Positions 33,201 to 41,867 of a stretch of 62,167 nucleotides of DNA are shown piece by piece. A program made the position numbers and the translations under genes. This DNA comes from Mycolicibacterium iranicum (GTDB lineage Bacteria > Actinomycetota > Actinomycetes > Mycobacteriales > Mycobacteriaceae), in the NCBI RefSeq assembly GCF_002101705.1, contig NZ_LQPC01000045.1, positions 1-62,167 on the forward strand, written 5' to 3'. The notes beneath the pieces are model-generated. The model was given only the letters and a program-made list of their open reading frames with translations. It was not told where the DNA came from and did no database searches. Every line of letters begins with the position of its first letter. Within the stretch, counting starts at the first letter, position 1.

Positions 33201-35682
33201 CTGGAAGAAGGGGTTGCGCCACAGCGTCTACTTCACGCACGGCATCCGCAACGCCGTGGACAACGGTCACACCACGTTCCTGGAGCTGGCGCCGAATCCG
33301 GTGGCGCTCATGCAGGTTGGGCTGACCACGGCTGACGCCGGTCTGCATGACGCGCAGCTGATCCCGACGCTGGCCCGCAAGCAGGACGAGGTCGATTCGA
33401 TGACCTCGGCGATGGCGCACCTGTTCGTGCACGGTCACGATCTGGACTTCCGCACCCTGTTCTCGCGCGCGTCGAGCGCCGAGGACTACGCGGATATCCC
33501 GCCGACGCGTTTCAAGCGCAAGCCGCACTGGCTCGAGGTCAACTTCGGCGGCGGCAACTCGACCGTCATGCCGGGCAGCCATGTCGCCACCCCGGACGGC
33601 AGGCATGTGTGGGAGTACGCCGGTCGCGGCACCACCGATCTGGCGGCGTTAGTGAAAGCGGCTGCGGCAGAGGTTCTTCCGGATGCCTCGCTGACCGCGT
33701 CGGAGCAGCGCGCGGCGCCTGCCGAGGGCTCTCGGTTGGTGACCACGCTGACCCGCCACCCCGGCGGCGCCGGCGTGCAGGTGCACGCTCGTATCGAGGA
33801 ATCTTTCACGCTGGTCTACGACGCCATCGTGACCCGCGGTGGCCATCAAGCCGCGCTGCCGACGGCAGTCGGGGCGGGCACGATCGCCGAGATCGCAACA
33901 GCGACAACGGAAGCGGAGCCCGAGCAGACACCGGCATTCGAGGCGGACAACCTGACCGCAGGCGCGAACCTCGGTGCGGATTTCGCGAAGTGGTCGCCGG
34001 AGTCGGGTGAGACGATCGGTGAGCGCCTAGGCACGATCGTCGGCGCCGCGATGGGATATGAGCCCGAGGATCTCCCGTGGGAGGTACCGCTCATCGAGCT
34101 CGGTCTCGATTCTCTGATGGCAGTGCGCATCAAGAACCGGGTGGAATACGACTTCGACCTGCCGCCGATCCAGCTGACCGCCGTGCGCGACGCCAACCTG
34201 TACGCCGTTGAGAAGCTCATCGCGTACGCGGTCGAGAACCGCGACCAGGTCGACCAGCTGGCCGAGGCGCAGAAGGGCAAGACCGCCGAGGAGATCGCCG
34301 CCGAGCAGGCCGAGATGATGGGCGGTGCCAGCACGGTCGCCGAGCTGGAGGCCAAGCTGGCCGAGGCCGGTCATCCGATCGCCGCGGACCAGACCGGCAC
34401 TGCGGACCAGACCGGCACCGTGGACGAGGCCGACCAGACGGCGGTCGCCGCGGGAAGCGAAGCGGCCCCGGCCGTTTCCGAACCGGGAAGCATCCCGCCG
34501 CCTCCCACGGACCCCAGCGGTCCCTCCGGTCCGGCGAAGTCCAGCGCGGCCGGCCTTGCCGCGCAGGTGCTGACGCAGGAGGCGGTCACCGAGGCGCTCG
34601 GCGCCGACGTCCCACCGCGCGATGCGGCCGAGCGCGTCACGTTCGCCACGTGGGCGATCGTGACCGGCAAGTCGCCGGGCGGCATCTTCAACGAGCTGCC
34701 GACGATCGCCGACGACGTCGCCGAGAAGATGGCCCAGCGCCTCTCCGAGCGCGCCGACGGGACCATCACCGCCGAGCAGGTGAAGTCCGCTCGCACCATC
34801 CAGGATCTGTCGGTCGCCGTGCGCGACGAGATGGACGCCGGTGAGCTCGACGGGTTCGTCCGCACCATCCGGGCCCGCAAGGAGGGCTCCGACCGCATCC
34901 CGGTGTTCGTGTTCCATCCCGCCGGCGGATCGACCGTGGTCTACGAGCCGCTGCTGAAGCGGCTTCCGCCGGACACCCCGATGTACGGCTTCGAGCGGGT
35001 CGAGGGCTCGGTCGAGGAACGGGCCGCCGAGTACCTGCCGAAGCTGCGCGAGATCCAGGGCGACGGCCCCTACATCCTGGTCGGGTGGTCGCTGGGTGGC
35101 GCACTCGCGTACGCCTGCGCGATCGGGCTCAAGCGTGAGGGCGCCGACGTCCGGTTCGTCGGGCTGATCGACATGGTGCGTCCCGGCGAGGAGATCCCGC
35201 AGACGCAGGAGGAGACGCGGGCCCGCTGGGATCGCTACGCGCTGTTCGCCCAGCGCACCTTCAATGTCGAGGTGCCGCCGATCCCGTACGAGGAGCTGGA
35301 GGCTCTCGACGACGCGGGCCAGGTGAAGTTCATCCTCGACGCCGTCAAGGAGAGCGGGGTCGACATCCCCGGCGGCATCATCGAGCACCAGCGCACGTCC
35401 TATCTGGACAACCGCCTGCTCGAGACGGCGGAGATCCAGCCGTACGACGGCCACGTCACCCTTTACATGGCCGACCGCTACCACGACGACGCGATCTTCT
35501 TCGAGCCGCGCTACGCCATCCGCCAGCCCGACGGCGGCTGGGGTGAATTCGTCGAGGATCTGGAGATCGTGCCCATCGGGGGCGAGCACATTCAGGCCAT
35601 CGACGAGCCGTACATTGCCAAGGTGGGCGCCCACATGAGCCAGGCGATCAACGCCATCGAGGCCGAGAGCGAGAGCAAGTGA
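30268..35682 (+). CDS. pks13: Polyketide synthase Pks13, mycolic acid condensase
   Basis: Condenses the meromycolyl chain with carboxyacyl-CoA to form alpha-alkyl beta-ketoacid precursors of mycolates. Domain order over about 1804 residues: N-terminal ACP (phosphopantetheine Ser near 57, LGLSSRDA), ketosynthase (Cys near 289 in DTACSSS), acyltransferase (Ser near 821 in GQSLGEA), second ACP (Ser near 1282 in GLDSLMA) and thioesterase (Ser near 1608 in GWSLGG). The length exceeds the roughly 1733 of M. tuberculosis, mainly in the linkers: an acidic insert near residue 580 and a DQTGT-repeat/Pro-rich linker between ACP2 and TE. ATG 30268 was chosen; a GTG two codons upstream is possible. The stop overlaps accD4 (GTGA). 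Confidence 0.97.
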   Translation: MAEAQDDSVSPAAPKNGPDMTVAEMREWLRNWVGNATGQSPDSVNETAPLVELGLSSRDAVAMASDIEDLTGVTLTATVAFRHPTIESLATVIIEGEPEEDTAALDAEDWSRDVDEDLTNIAIVGIGTRFPGDMNTPGEMWQALLEGRDAITDLPEGRWSEFLSDPRVAERVGRARTRGGYLSDIKGFDAEFFALSKMEADNIDPQQRMALELTWEALEHARIPASSLRGQSVGVYIGSSTNDYMFMSVADPAVAHPYAITGNSSAIVANRVSYFYDFRGPSMTIDTACSSSLVAVHEGVKALRAGDADVVLAGGVNALVTPLVTVGFDEVGGVLAPDGRIKSFSKDADGYARSEGGGMIVLKRLADARRDGDQILAVIAGGAVNHDGRSNGMLAPNPDAQESVLRKAYKDAGINPRDVDYVEAHGTGTILGDPIEADALGRVVGRGRAADRPALLGAVKSNVGHLESAAGAASLAKMALALHHGKIPPSINYTGPNPYIDFDKEHLKVADTVTEWPRYSGHAVAGVSGFGFGGANAHLVLREVLPTDLVEPAPEPDVAVVTPASEAKPAVYVGGMLVEDDDDLDDDLGGARDPEFYGQIAESEPELPGLTDEALRLLELAREKMAAADADNPPVPIVPLAVSGFLTSRKRATAAELADWVDSPEGRASSLESIGRSLSRRNHGRSRAVVLAHDHDEAVKGLRAIADGKPNPIVISSDGPVTNGPVWVLAGFGAQHRKMAKSLYLRDEIFAEWINKVDSLIQDERGHSILELILDDAIDYSDETTELPIEKVQLVIFAIQVALGELLKAHGAKPGALIGQSLGEAAAAYFAGGLSLEDATRTICSRAHLMGEGEAMLFGEYIRLMALVEYSAQEIETVFSDFKNLEVCVYAAPSQTVIGGPPDQVDAIIARAESEGKFARKFQTKGASHTSQMDPLLGELAAELQGIEAHPLQVPYYSTVHEGSLIRAGSDAIHDVDYWKKGLRHSVYFTHGIRNAVDNGHTTFLELAPNPVALMQVGLTTADAGLHDAQLIPTLARKQDEVDSMTSAMAHLFVHGHDLDFRTLFSRASSAEDYADIPPTRFKRKPHWLEVNFGGGNSTVMPGSHVATPDGRHVWEYAGRGTTDLAALVKAAAAEVLPDASLTASEQRAAPAEGSRLVTTLTRHPGGAGVQVHARIEESFTLVYDAIVTRGGHQAALPTAVGAGTIAEIATATTEAEPEQTPAFEADNLTAGANLGADFAKWSPESGETIGERLGTIVGAAMGYEPEDLPWEVPLIELGLDSLMAVRIKNRVEYDFDLPPIQLTAVRDANLYAVEKLIAYAVENRDQVDQLAEAQKGKTAEEIAAEQAEMMGGASTVAELEAKLAEAGHPIAADQTGTADQTGTVDEADQTAVAAGSEAAPAVSEPGSIPPPPTDPSGPSGPAKSSAAGLAAQVLTQEAVTEALGADVPPRDAAERVTFATWAIVTGKSPGGIFNELPTIADDVAEKMAQRLSERADGTITAEQVKSARTIQDLSVAVRDEMDAGELDGFVRTIRARKEGSDRIPVFVFHPAGGSTVVYEPLLKRLPPDTPMYGFERVEGSVEERAAEYLPKLREIQGDGPYILVGWSLGGALAYACAIGLKREGADVRFVGLIDMVRPGEEIPQTQEETRARWDRYALFAQRTFNVEVPPIPYEELEALDDAGQVKFILDAVKESGVDIPGGIIEHQRTSYLDNRLLETAEIQPYDGHVTLYMADRYHDDAIFFEPRYAIRQPDGGWGEFVEDLEIVPIGGEHIQAIDEPYIAKVGAHMSQAINAIEAESESK

Positions 35683-37253
35683 CCGACGTATCTCCCACCG
35701 ACCACCCGGCGCGAACGACTGCCGAACTCCTCGCCGAACTGCGCGAGAAGCTGGAGCTGGCCAAAGAACCGGGCGGTGAGAAAGCAGTCGCCAAACGGGC
35801 GAAGAAGGGGATCCCGAGCGCGCGGGAGCGCATCCACGCGCTGTTGGACCCGGGCAGCTTCCTGGAGATCGGTGCGCTCGCCAAGACCCCTGGTGATCCC
35901 GAGGCGCTCTACGGCGACGGTGTGGTCACCGGCCACGGCACCATCAACGGCCGCCCGGTCGGCGTGTTCAGCCACGACCAGACGGTGTTCCAGGGCTCGG
36001 TCGGTGAGATGTTCGGCCGCAAGGTCGCCCGCCTGATGGAGTGGGTGGCCATGGTCGGCTGCCCGATCATCGGCATCAACGACTCCGCGGGCGCCCGCAT
36101 CCAGGACACTGCGACTTCGCTGGCCTGGTACGCGGAGTTGGGCCGCCGCCACGAGTTACTGCGCGGCCTGGTGCCCGAGATCTCGTTGATCTTCGGCAAG
36201 TGCGCGGGCGGTGCCGTCTATTCGCCGATCCAGACGGACCTCGTCGTGGCGGTGCGCGACCAGGGCTACATGTTCGTCACCGGCCCCGACGTCATCAAGG
36301 ACGTCACGGGCGAGGACGTCACGCTCGACGAACTCGGTGGCGCGGACGCGCAGGCGCGCTACGGCAACATCCACCAGGTCGTCGAATCCGAGGCCGCGGC
36401 GTTCCAGTACGTGCGCGACTACCTCAGCTTCCTGCCGGGCAACACGTTCGACGATCCGCCGATCGTCAACCCTGGGCTGGAGCCGGAGGTCACCCCGCAC
36501 GACCTCGAGCTCGATGCGATCGTGCCGGACGCCGACAACCAGGCCTACGACATGATGGAGATCTTGCTGCGGATCTTCGACGACGGCGACGTCTTCCAGG
36601 TCGGCGAGCAGTCCGGACCGGCGATCATCACCGCGTTCGCCCGGGTGGACGGCCGTCCCGTCGGCATCCTCGCCAACCAGCCGATGTACATGTCGGGCGC
36701 GATCGACAACGAGGCATCCGACAAGGCGGCCCGCTTCGTCCGGTTCTGCGACTCGTTCAACACTCCGCTGGTGTTCGTCGTGGACACCCCCGGCTTCATG
36801 CCCGGTGTGGAGCAGGAGAAGGGCGGCATCATCAAGCGCGGCGGCCGCTTCCTCAACGCCGTCGTCGAGGCCGACGTGCCGAAGGTGACGATCACGATCC
36901 GCAAGTCCTATGGCGGCGCGTACGCCGTGATGGGATCCAAGCAGCTGACGTCGGACTTCAACTTCGCCTGGCCGACCGCCCGCATCGCGGTGATCGGCGC
37001 CGAAGGTGCGGCCCAGCTTCTGGTCAAGAGGTTCCCCGATCCGACCGCCCCCGAGGTGCAGAAGATCCGTGCCGACTTCATCGAGGGCTACAACACGAGC
37101 CTGGCCACGCCGTGGATCGCCGCTGAGCGAGGTTTCATCGATGGTGTCATCGAGCCGCATCAGACCCGGCTGCTGCTGCGCAACTGCATGCGACTGCTGC
37201 GGGACAAGCAGATCAACCGCGTGCAGCGTAAGCACGGCCTGACGCCCATCTAG
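35679..37253 (+). CDS. accD4: Acyl-CoA carboxylase beta subunit AccD4
   Basis: The carboxyltransferase subunit that makes the carboxylated C24-C26 acyl-CoA extender for Pks13. It has 524 residues with two crotonase-like halves. The N-terminal carboxybiotin/CoA region includes NDSAGARIQD (about 128-137) and GKCAGGAVYSPIQTD (about 170-184). The C-terminal half includes VVDTPGFMPGVEQE, IRKSYGGAYAVMGS and the FIEGYN region. GTG start overlapping the pks13 stop gives translational coupling, fixing the stoichiometry of the fadD32-pks13-accD4 operon. Confidence 0.96.
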   Translation: MTDVSPTDHPARTTAELLAELREKLELAKEPGGEKAVAKRAKKGIPSARERIHALLDPGSFLEIGALAKTPGDPEALYGDGVVTGHGTINGRPVGVFSHDQTVFQGSVGEMFGRKVARLMEWVAMVGCPIIGINDSAGARIQDTATSLAWYAELGRRHELLRGLVPEISLIFGKCAGGAVYSPIQTDLVVAVRDQGYMFVTGPDVIKDVTGEDVTLDELGGADAQARYGNIHQVVESEAAAFQYVRDYLSFLPGNTFDDPPIVNPGLEPEVTPHDLELDAIVPDADNQAYDMMEILLRIFDDGDVFQVGEQSGPAIITAFARVDGRPVGILANQPMYMSGAIDNEASDKAARFVRFCDSFNTPLVFVVDTPGFMPGVEQEKGGIIKRGGRFLNAVVEADVPKVTITIRKSYGGAYAVMGSKQLTSDFNFAWPTARIAVIGAEGAAQLLVKRFPDPTAPEVQKIRADFIEGYNTSLATPWIAAERGFIDGVIEPHQTRLLLRNCMRLLRDKQINRVQRKHGLTPI

Positions 37254-37432
37254 CGAAGGACTTTCCTCGATTTCTTGATTTGCGGTAATCCGGCGTAAGC
37301 CGAACGTCTGATTTGCTTCGTCAGGACCACCGAGTCGGGTGACGGCGTGGTAAAAATCGTTGTCTCGCTGCTGCCGGGACCTGCCGGGGCCTCCTCGGCA
37401 AACGCTGATCAAGATCTGGGGGTATTTCGCGG

Positions 37433-39487
37433 GTGTCCAACTATGAGTTGACGAGGTCTCGGGCAAGTTCATCCACGAGGCCGCGCGGCCGGCACCGAGC
37501 GAAGACGACGCACCGTCGAGAGCCCTACGCATGGCTGGGAGCCGGCGCAGTCACGTTTGGCCTCGGCATCGCGGTGGTGACGGGATGTGGTGTGGCCAGC
37601 GCCGAAGACTCGCCGTCGGATTCCACGTCGGAGACCAATTCCTCGCCGACGTCCTCGCCGGAGGTACGACAAAGCCACAAGAGCGCAGCGGAATCAGATG
37701 ATTCAGAGGACGTAGACGCTGACGATCCCGACGCCGAGGTTGAAGGTGAGGTCAACCTGGAGTCTCGGACAGAGGTCAACGCGGCGGTCGACGACGAGGA
37801 ATCCGTTACCTTCGACGACGAGGAGGCTGCAGACGCCGAGTCCGCCAGCGAAGACGTGGGACTCGCAACGGTCTCGGTCGAGGGGACCTCGGAGTACGCG
37901 TCCGCGGCGGATCTGCTCGACGAACCCGCTTCGCCAACCGTTGTTGCTGCAAATGTACTGACCGCTGGTGCGGCGCGCGCCAAGTTCGCTAGCGAGGCTC
38001 CCGGGCGGAAAGTGGACGAGGACACATCCGCGGGGGCGGTCGCTGCGACCGTAGCGTCCGCCGGAACACCGGACCCGTCAGTTATCACGACCGTCACCGA
38101 TGTTGGCTCCCCGAGCAGTGTGACGGTGAGTCCCGACGGCACGCGCGTGTATGTGATCAGCTATGACTACGCGTCGCAAAAGGCCGTTCTGTCGGTGGTC
38201 GACACCGCCACAAACACCACCGTTGGTCTACCGATACCGTTGAGCGGGTTGGGATTCGGGCTAGGGGTGAGCCCGGACGGTAGACGCGTATATGCCACGA
38301 ACTATCACGACGGCACGATCAACGGCGGCTCACTGTCGGTCATCGACGTCGCCACCGGTACCGCCGTCGGCACACCGATCAGCTTCGAGGGCATGGTCGG
38401 TGACGTCGTTGTCAGCCGTGACGGTTCGCGCGTTTACGTGGCAAAAATTACCGACTTCAGGACGGGAAAGTACGGCGTGGCGGTGGTCGACACCGCAACC
38501 AACAAGCTGGTCAAGACAATCGAGCTCCCGCATCCGGCACTGGCCATGGCGGCCAGCGGAGACGGCTCCCGCCTATATGTGACCGGGACCGTCATCGGGA
38601 CATACGGCGCCGGCGTCGTGTCGGTGATCAACACGAGCACCAACTCCGTCATCGGCACCCCGATCTCCGTGGGTTGGGATCCCGAGGGTGTGGCGGTCAG
38701 CCCCGACGGCTCGAGGCTTTACGTGCCCACCCGCGGAACCTTCGACAACACCTCCGGCGAGTTGGTGGGCCGAGGGGTTTGGGTCATAGACACGGCCACT
38801 CGGACTGTGGTCGGTGCGCCGATCGAGCTGGGGGCCTTTACGCCGTGGGAAGCGGTTGTGAGCCCTGACGGGTCACGTGTCTACGTGGTCGGGGACGACG
38901 GGACCACCGGCGGCGTCTGGGTTATCGACACCGCGACGAAGACGATCGTCAACACCGTGCTGTCCGGCGTCGGCACGTACCCGACTGACATCATCGTCAG
39001 CCCGAACGGCACCCATCTGTACGTCATCGGCAGTGCCGGTCTCGTTGTGCTCGATGCGGGCGTTTCCCACGGTGAGGAACCAGAGGAGCCGCAGGAACCG
39101 GAAGAGCCCGAGGAGCCGCAGGAGCCGGAGGAGCCGGAGGAGCCGGAGGAGCCCAGCGTCGAAGAGAAGATAGAGACGATATGGGAGGGTTTTACGTTCT
39201 GGGCCGGCTTCATTCCCGGCGTGGGAAGTCTGCTCAACGCGGCTAGCCTGGTGATCGATCTGGGACAGGCGGTCAACGCCTGGAACAAGAGAGATGCCGA
39301 CGATTTCACCGAAGAGATCGGGGATATCGTCAACGACTTGATCGGCCTGATTCCGTTCGGGCGACAGCTGACGAAGATCAATAAGGTTTTCGGTGACGCT
39401 GTGGCAAACGTTGGTGGTTCGATCGCTGACTGGATAATCGACACCTGGTGGGAGCGGCGAGCGAGAACCGTGCTTGTCAACGTGTGA
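37433..39487 (+). CDS. Exported seven-blade YVTN beta-propeller protein
   Basis: A 684-residue accessory surface protein. A basic N-terminus (RPRGRHRAK) precedes a hydrophobic segment at about 33-57 ending near ASAED, of the type shared by many fast-growing mycobacterial exported proteins. An acidic Ser/Asp/Glu region (60-210) follows. Seven repeats of about 45 residues each carry an SPDGxRVYV-type signature (the fourth and last are variant), which fits a complete seven-blade propeller at about 215-540. An EPEEPQ linker of about 30 residues precedes a C-terminal domain of about 130 residues with hydrophobic Gly-rich helices (FIPGVGSLLNAASLVIDLG). I do not recall it at this position in M. tuberculosis. 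Function unknown; adhesion or scaffold is a guess. Confidence 0.8.
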   Translation: MSNYELTRSRASSSTRPRGRHRAKTTHRREPYAWLGAGAVTFGLGIAVVTGCGVASAEDSPSDSTSETNSSPTSSPEVRQSHKSAAESDDSEDVDADDPDAEVEGEVNLESRTEVNAAVDDEESVTFDDEEAADAESASEDVGLATVSVEGTSEYASAADLLDEPASPTVVAANVLTAGAARAKFASEAPGRKVDEDTSAGAVAATVASAGTPDPSVITTVTDVGSPSSVTVSPDGTRVYVISYDYASQKAVLSVVDTATNTTVGLPIPLSGLGFGLGVSPDGRRVYATNYHDGTINGGSLSVIDVATGTAVGTPISFEGMVGDVVVSRDGSRVYVAKITDFRTGKYGVAVVDTATNKLVKTIELPHPALAMAASGDGSRLYVTGTVIGTYGAGVVSVINTSTNSVIGTPISVGWDPEGVAVSPDGSRLYVPTRGTFDNTSGELVGRGVWVIDTATRTVVGAPIELGAFTPWEAVVSPDGSRVYVVGDDGTTGGVWVIDTATKTIVNTVLSGVGTYPTDIIVSPNGTHLYVIGSAGLVVLDAGVSHGEEPEEPQEPEEPEEPQEPEEPEEPEEPSVEEKIETIWEGFTFWAGFIPGVGSLLNAASLVIDLGQAVNAWNKRDADDFTEEIGDIVNDLIGLIPFGRQLTKINKVFGDAVANVGGSIADWIIDTWWERRARTVLVNV

Positions 39488-39529
39488 GGGAGTGGCCGGT
39501 TCCGCGGAAACGCCGGGGCTGGCTCACTA

Positions 39530-39542
39530 ACCGACGGTCGGT
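39530..39542. promoter_or_regulatory. TetR-like palindromic operator candidate
   Basis: ACCGACGGTCGGT is a perfect palindrome with 6-bp arms around a central G, sitting 17 bp before the GTG of the DUF4331 gene in the 72-bp gap after the propeller gene. Its form is typical of mycobacterial TetR-family operators. No tetR gene is in the window, so the regulator would act in trans or be absent. Confidence 0.45.
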
Positions 39543-39559
39543 GCGATTGAATAGGGCCT

Positions 39560-40462
39560 GTGTCGACTGACTTCACCGGGCTGAGGCGGGATGCCCCGCT
39601 CGGCGATTCACGATTGGACCTGTGCGATCTGTTCGTGTTCGAGTCGCCGAACGACTCCGCGCGGACCACGCTGATCCTGACGGCGAACCCGAAGGCCGAC
39701 GCGTTGTATCCCGGTGCGGTCTACCGCATCGGCATCGACAACGACGGCGATCTGCGCAACGACATCGCGTTCAACTTCGTATTCTCTGAGGTGGTGGACG
39801 GTCGGCAGCGGGTCGACGTCCGGCTCGGTCTTCAGGCCGAGGCGCGCGTCGACTCCGCGTCGGGGTCGGAGATCTTCGGCGGCGTCGAGGTGTCCTTCGA
39901 CGACGAGCCGCACGTCTGGCGGTCCCGCGGCGGCGCGTTCGTGTTCTTCGCCGGAGCGCGCAGCGATCCGTCGTTTCCGGACTCCAACGTCATCGCGATG
40001 GCCGTGGAATTGCCCACCACCTATCTCGGCGCCGAGCCCGACGTGCGCCTGTGGGCCCGTTGCAGTCTGGTCAAGGACGGCAAATGGGTGCACGCCGACC
40101 GCGCCGCCCACCCGTGGATCAGCGGGTTCTTCGGCACCGATGACGAACTTGCCGAATTCAGTTCCGGAGAGCCGAACCGGGACCAGGCGCACTGGATGGG
40201 CCATCTCATCGAGCTGATGGCCGAGACCGGTGGCTACTCCAGGAACGAGGCGATCGATGCGATCGAGTCCGAGGGCACGCTGCCGGACGTGTTGACCTAC
40301 AACCCGTCCAAGCCGGCCCGGTATCCGAACGGCCGCGCGCTGACCGACGACGTCGCCGATTTCCGGTCCAAGTTCCTGACCAACGGGAAGAAGGGACTGC
40401 CGGGTTTCCACGCGCCGTCCGGTCTGCTCCCCGAGTTCCCCTACCTCGCTCCGCCGCGTTGA
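39560..40462 (+). CDS. DUF4331-family protein
   Basis: A 300-residue soluble protein matching DUF4331: near the start DLCDLFVFESPND, then a TLILTANPKAD segment, YRIGIDNDGDLRNDIAFNF and, later, the WARCSLVKDGKWVHADRAAHPWISGFF region. The family occurs widely in bacteria, is predicted to be beta-rich, and has no known reaction. There is no signal peptide. GTG start. It is followed after one base by the Ser/Thr kinase gene, so the two are translationally coupled and may work together; the palindrome just upstream suggests separate control of this pair. Confidence 0.8.
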   Translation: MSTDFTGLRRDAPLGDSRLDLCDLFVFESPNDSARTTLILTANPKADALYPGAVYRIGIDNDGDLRNDIAFNFVFSEVVDGRQRVDVRLGLQAEARVDSASGSEIFGGVEVSFDDEPHVWRSRGGAFVFFAGARSDPSFPDSNVIAMAVELPTTYLGAEPDVRLWARCSLVKDGKWVHADRAAHPWISGFFGTDDELAEFSSGEPNRDQAHWMGHLIELMAETGGYSRNEAIDAIESEGTLPDVLTYNPSKPARYPNGRALTDDVADFRSKFLTNGKKGLPGFHAPSGLLPEFPYLAPPR

Positions 40463-40463
40463 T

Positions 40464-41867
40464 ATGCCGTTGAGCGACGGCGAGGTGATCTCGGGTTACA
40501 CGATCTCGCGGATGTTGGGTTCCGGCGGCATGGGCGAGGTCTATCTGGCCAAGCACCCGAGGCTGCCCCGCTACGACGCGCTCAAGGTGCTGTCGGCGGC
40601 AGTGTCGACCGACAGCGAGTATCGCGAGCGGTTCAACAGGGAGGCCGACATCGCGGCGTCGCTGTGGCACCCGCACATCGTCCAGGTGCACGACCGTGGG
40701 GAATTCGAAGGCCGGCTGTGGATCTCGATGGACCATGTCGAGGGAACCGATGCGGCGCGTCTTCTTGCCGAGAGGTATCCGAACGGCATGCCGCCGGCGT
40801 TGGTGATCCGGCTGGTCATCGCCGTCGGGGAGGCGCTCGACTACGCTCATCAGCGCGGGCTGCTGCACCGTGACGTCAAGCCCGCGAACATCCTGATCGC
40901 CGACCCGGAGACCGAGAACGAGCGGATCATGCTGGCGGATTTCGGGATCGCCCGCCGCGTGGGGGAGGTCAGCGCGCTCACCGGAACGAACATGACGGTG
41001 GGCACGGTGGCGTATTCGGCGCCCGAACAGCTGACCGCCGATGAGGGTATCGACGGCCGCGCCGATCAATATGCGTTGGCCGCCACCGCTTTTCAATTGC
41101 TGACCGGGACTCCGCCGTTCCAGCATTCCAATCCGGCTATCGTGATCAGCCAGCACCTCACCGCCCAGCCTCCGTCGATCGCGGTGCACCGGCCCGAATT
41201 GTCGGGCCTGGGCCAGGCTTTCGAGAAGGCGCTGGCGAAGTCGCCGGCGGACCGGTTCGACAGGTGTGTGGATTTCGCGCGCGCGCTGGCCAACCGCAGT
41301 GCGGCGATCCAGCAGGGTGCACTCGACGACCCGGACGCGACACGGCACGCGGGTGCCGCCGCGGCCCCTCGGCACGCCAAGGCACCGTCGAAGTCGGGGG
41401 CGGCCTCCAGCAGGGCCCGGGGTCGCATCCTGGTCGTCGCGGCGCTCGTTCTGTCCCTGGTGGCCGTCGCTGCGGTCGTCCTGCTCGCGGTGTTCGAGAA
41501 AGACGAAATCCGTTCGGAAGCAAAGGAGCCCACGTCCAGTGCGGCGCCGTCGGGGGCGGTCGCGCTGCCGGTCGTGGTGGTCGGCGCGGACTGTGCGACC
41601 CTCGGTGGGGCGGGCATCACCGAAAGCGGTGAGCCGGCCTACTGTGCCCGGCTGGCGTCGTCCGGTGAACCGCTGTGGTCGCTCTACCCGGGCGAGATTC
41701 CGCACCCGAGCAGCACCCCCGCACCGGTGGAGGGTTCACCGCCACCGGATACGCCGGTGCTGGTGTGCATGGAGCAGACGGGGCAGAACCAGGCCGACTG
41801 CCACGACGACATCCTGCAGGAGAACACCGATCCCAGCGCCAACGACAACCAGCAGTCCACGGGCTAG
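40464..41867 (+). CDS. Membrane Ser/Thr protein kinase (Pkn/PASTA-less type)
   Basis: A 467-residue Hanks-type kinase. The Gly-rich loop LGSGGMGEVY is at about 18-27, the catalytic Lys at about 41 (ALKVL), Glu near 60, HRDVKPAN at 135-142, DFG at 159-161 and the activation-segment APEQL at about 186-190. A Lys/Ala/Pro-rich juxtamembrane region precedes one transmembrane helix (about 321-344). An extracytoplasmic tail of about 120 residues contains several Cys and no recognisable PASTA repeat. It starts 1 bp after the DUF4331 stop. Its stop overlaps that of the convergent MBL gene. The ligand and substrates are unknown; the location suggests possible cell-wall control. Confidence 0.92.
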   Translation: MPLSDGEVISGYTISRMLGSGGMGEVYLAKHPRLPRYDALKVLSAAVSTDSEYRERFNREADIAASLWHPHIVQVHDRGEFEGRLWISMDHVEGTDAARLLAERYPNGMPPALVIRLVIAVGEALDYAHQRGLLHRDVKPANILIADPETENERIMLADFGIARRVGEVSALTGTNMTVGTVAYSAPEQLTADEGIDGRADQYALAATAFQLLTGTPPFQHSNPAIVISQHLTAQPPSIAVHRPELSGLGQAFEKALAKSPADRFDRCVDFARALANRSAAIQQGALDDPDATRHAGAAAAPRHAKAPSKSGAASSRARGRILVVAALVLSLVAVAAVVLLAVFEKDEIRSEAKEPTSSAAPSGAVALPVVVVGADCATLGGAGITESGEPAYCARLASSGEPLWSLYPGEIPHPSSTPAPVEGSPPPDTPVLVCMEQTGQNQADCHDDILQENTDPSANDNQQSTG

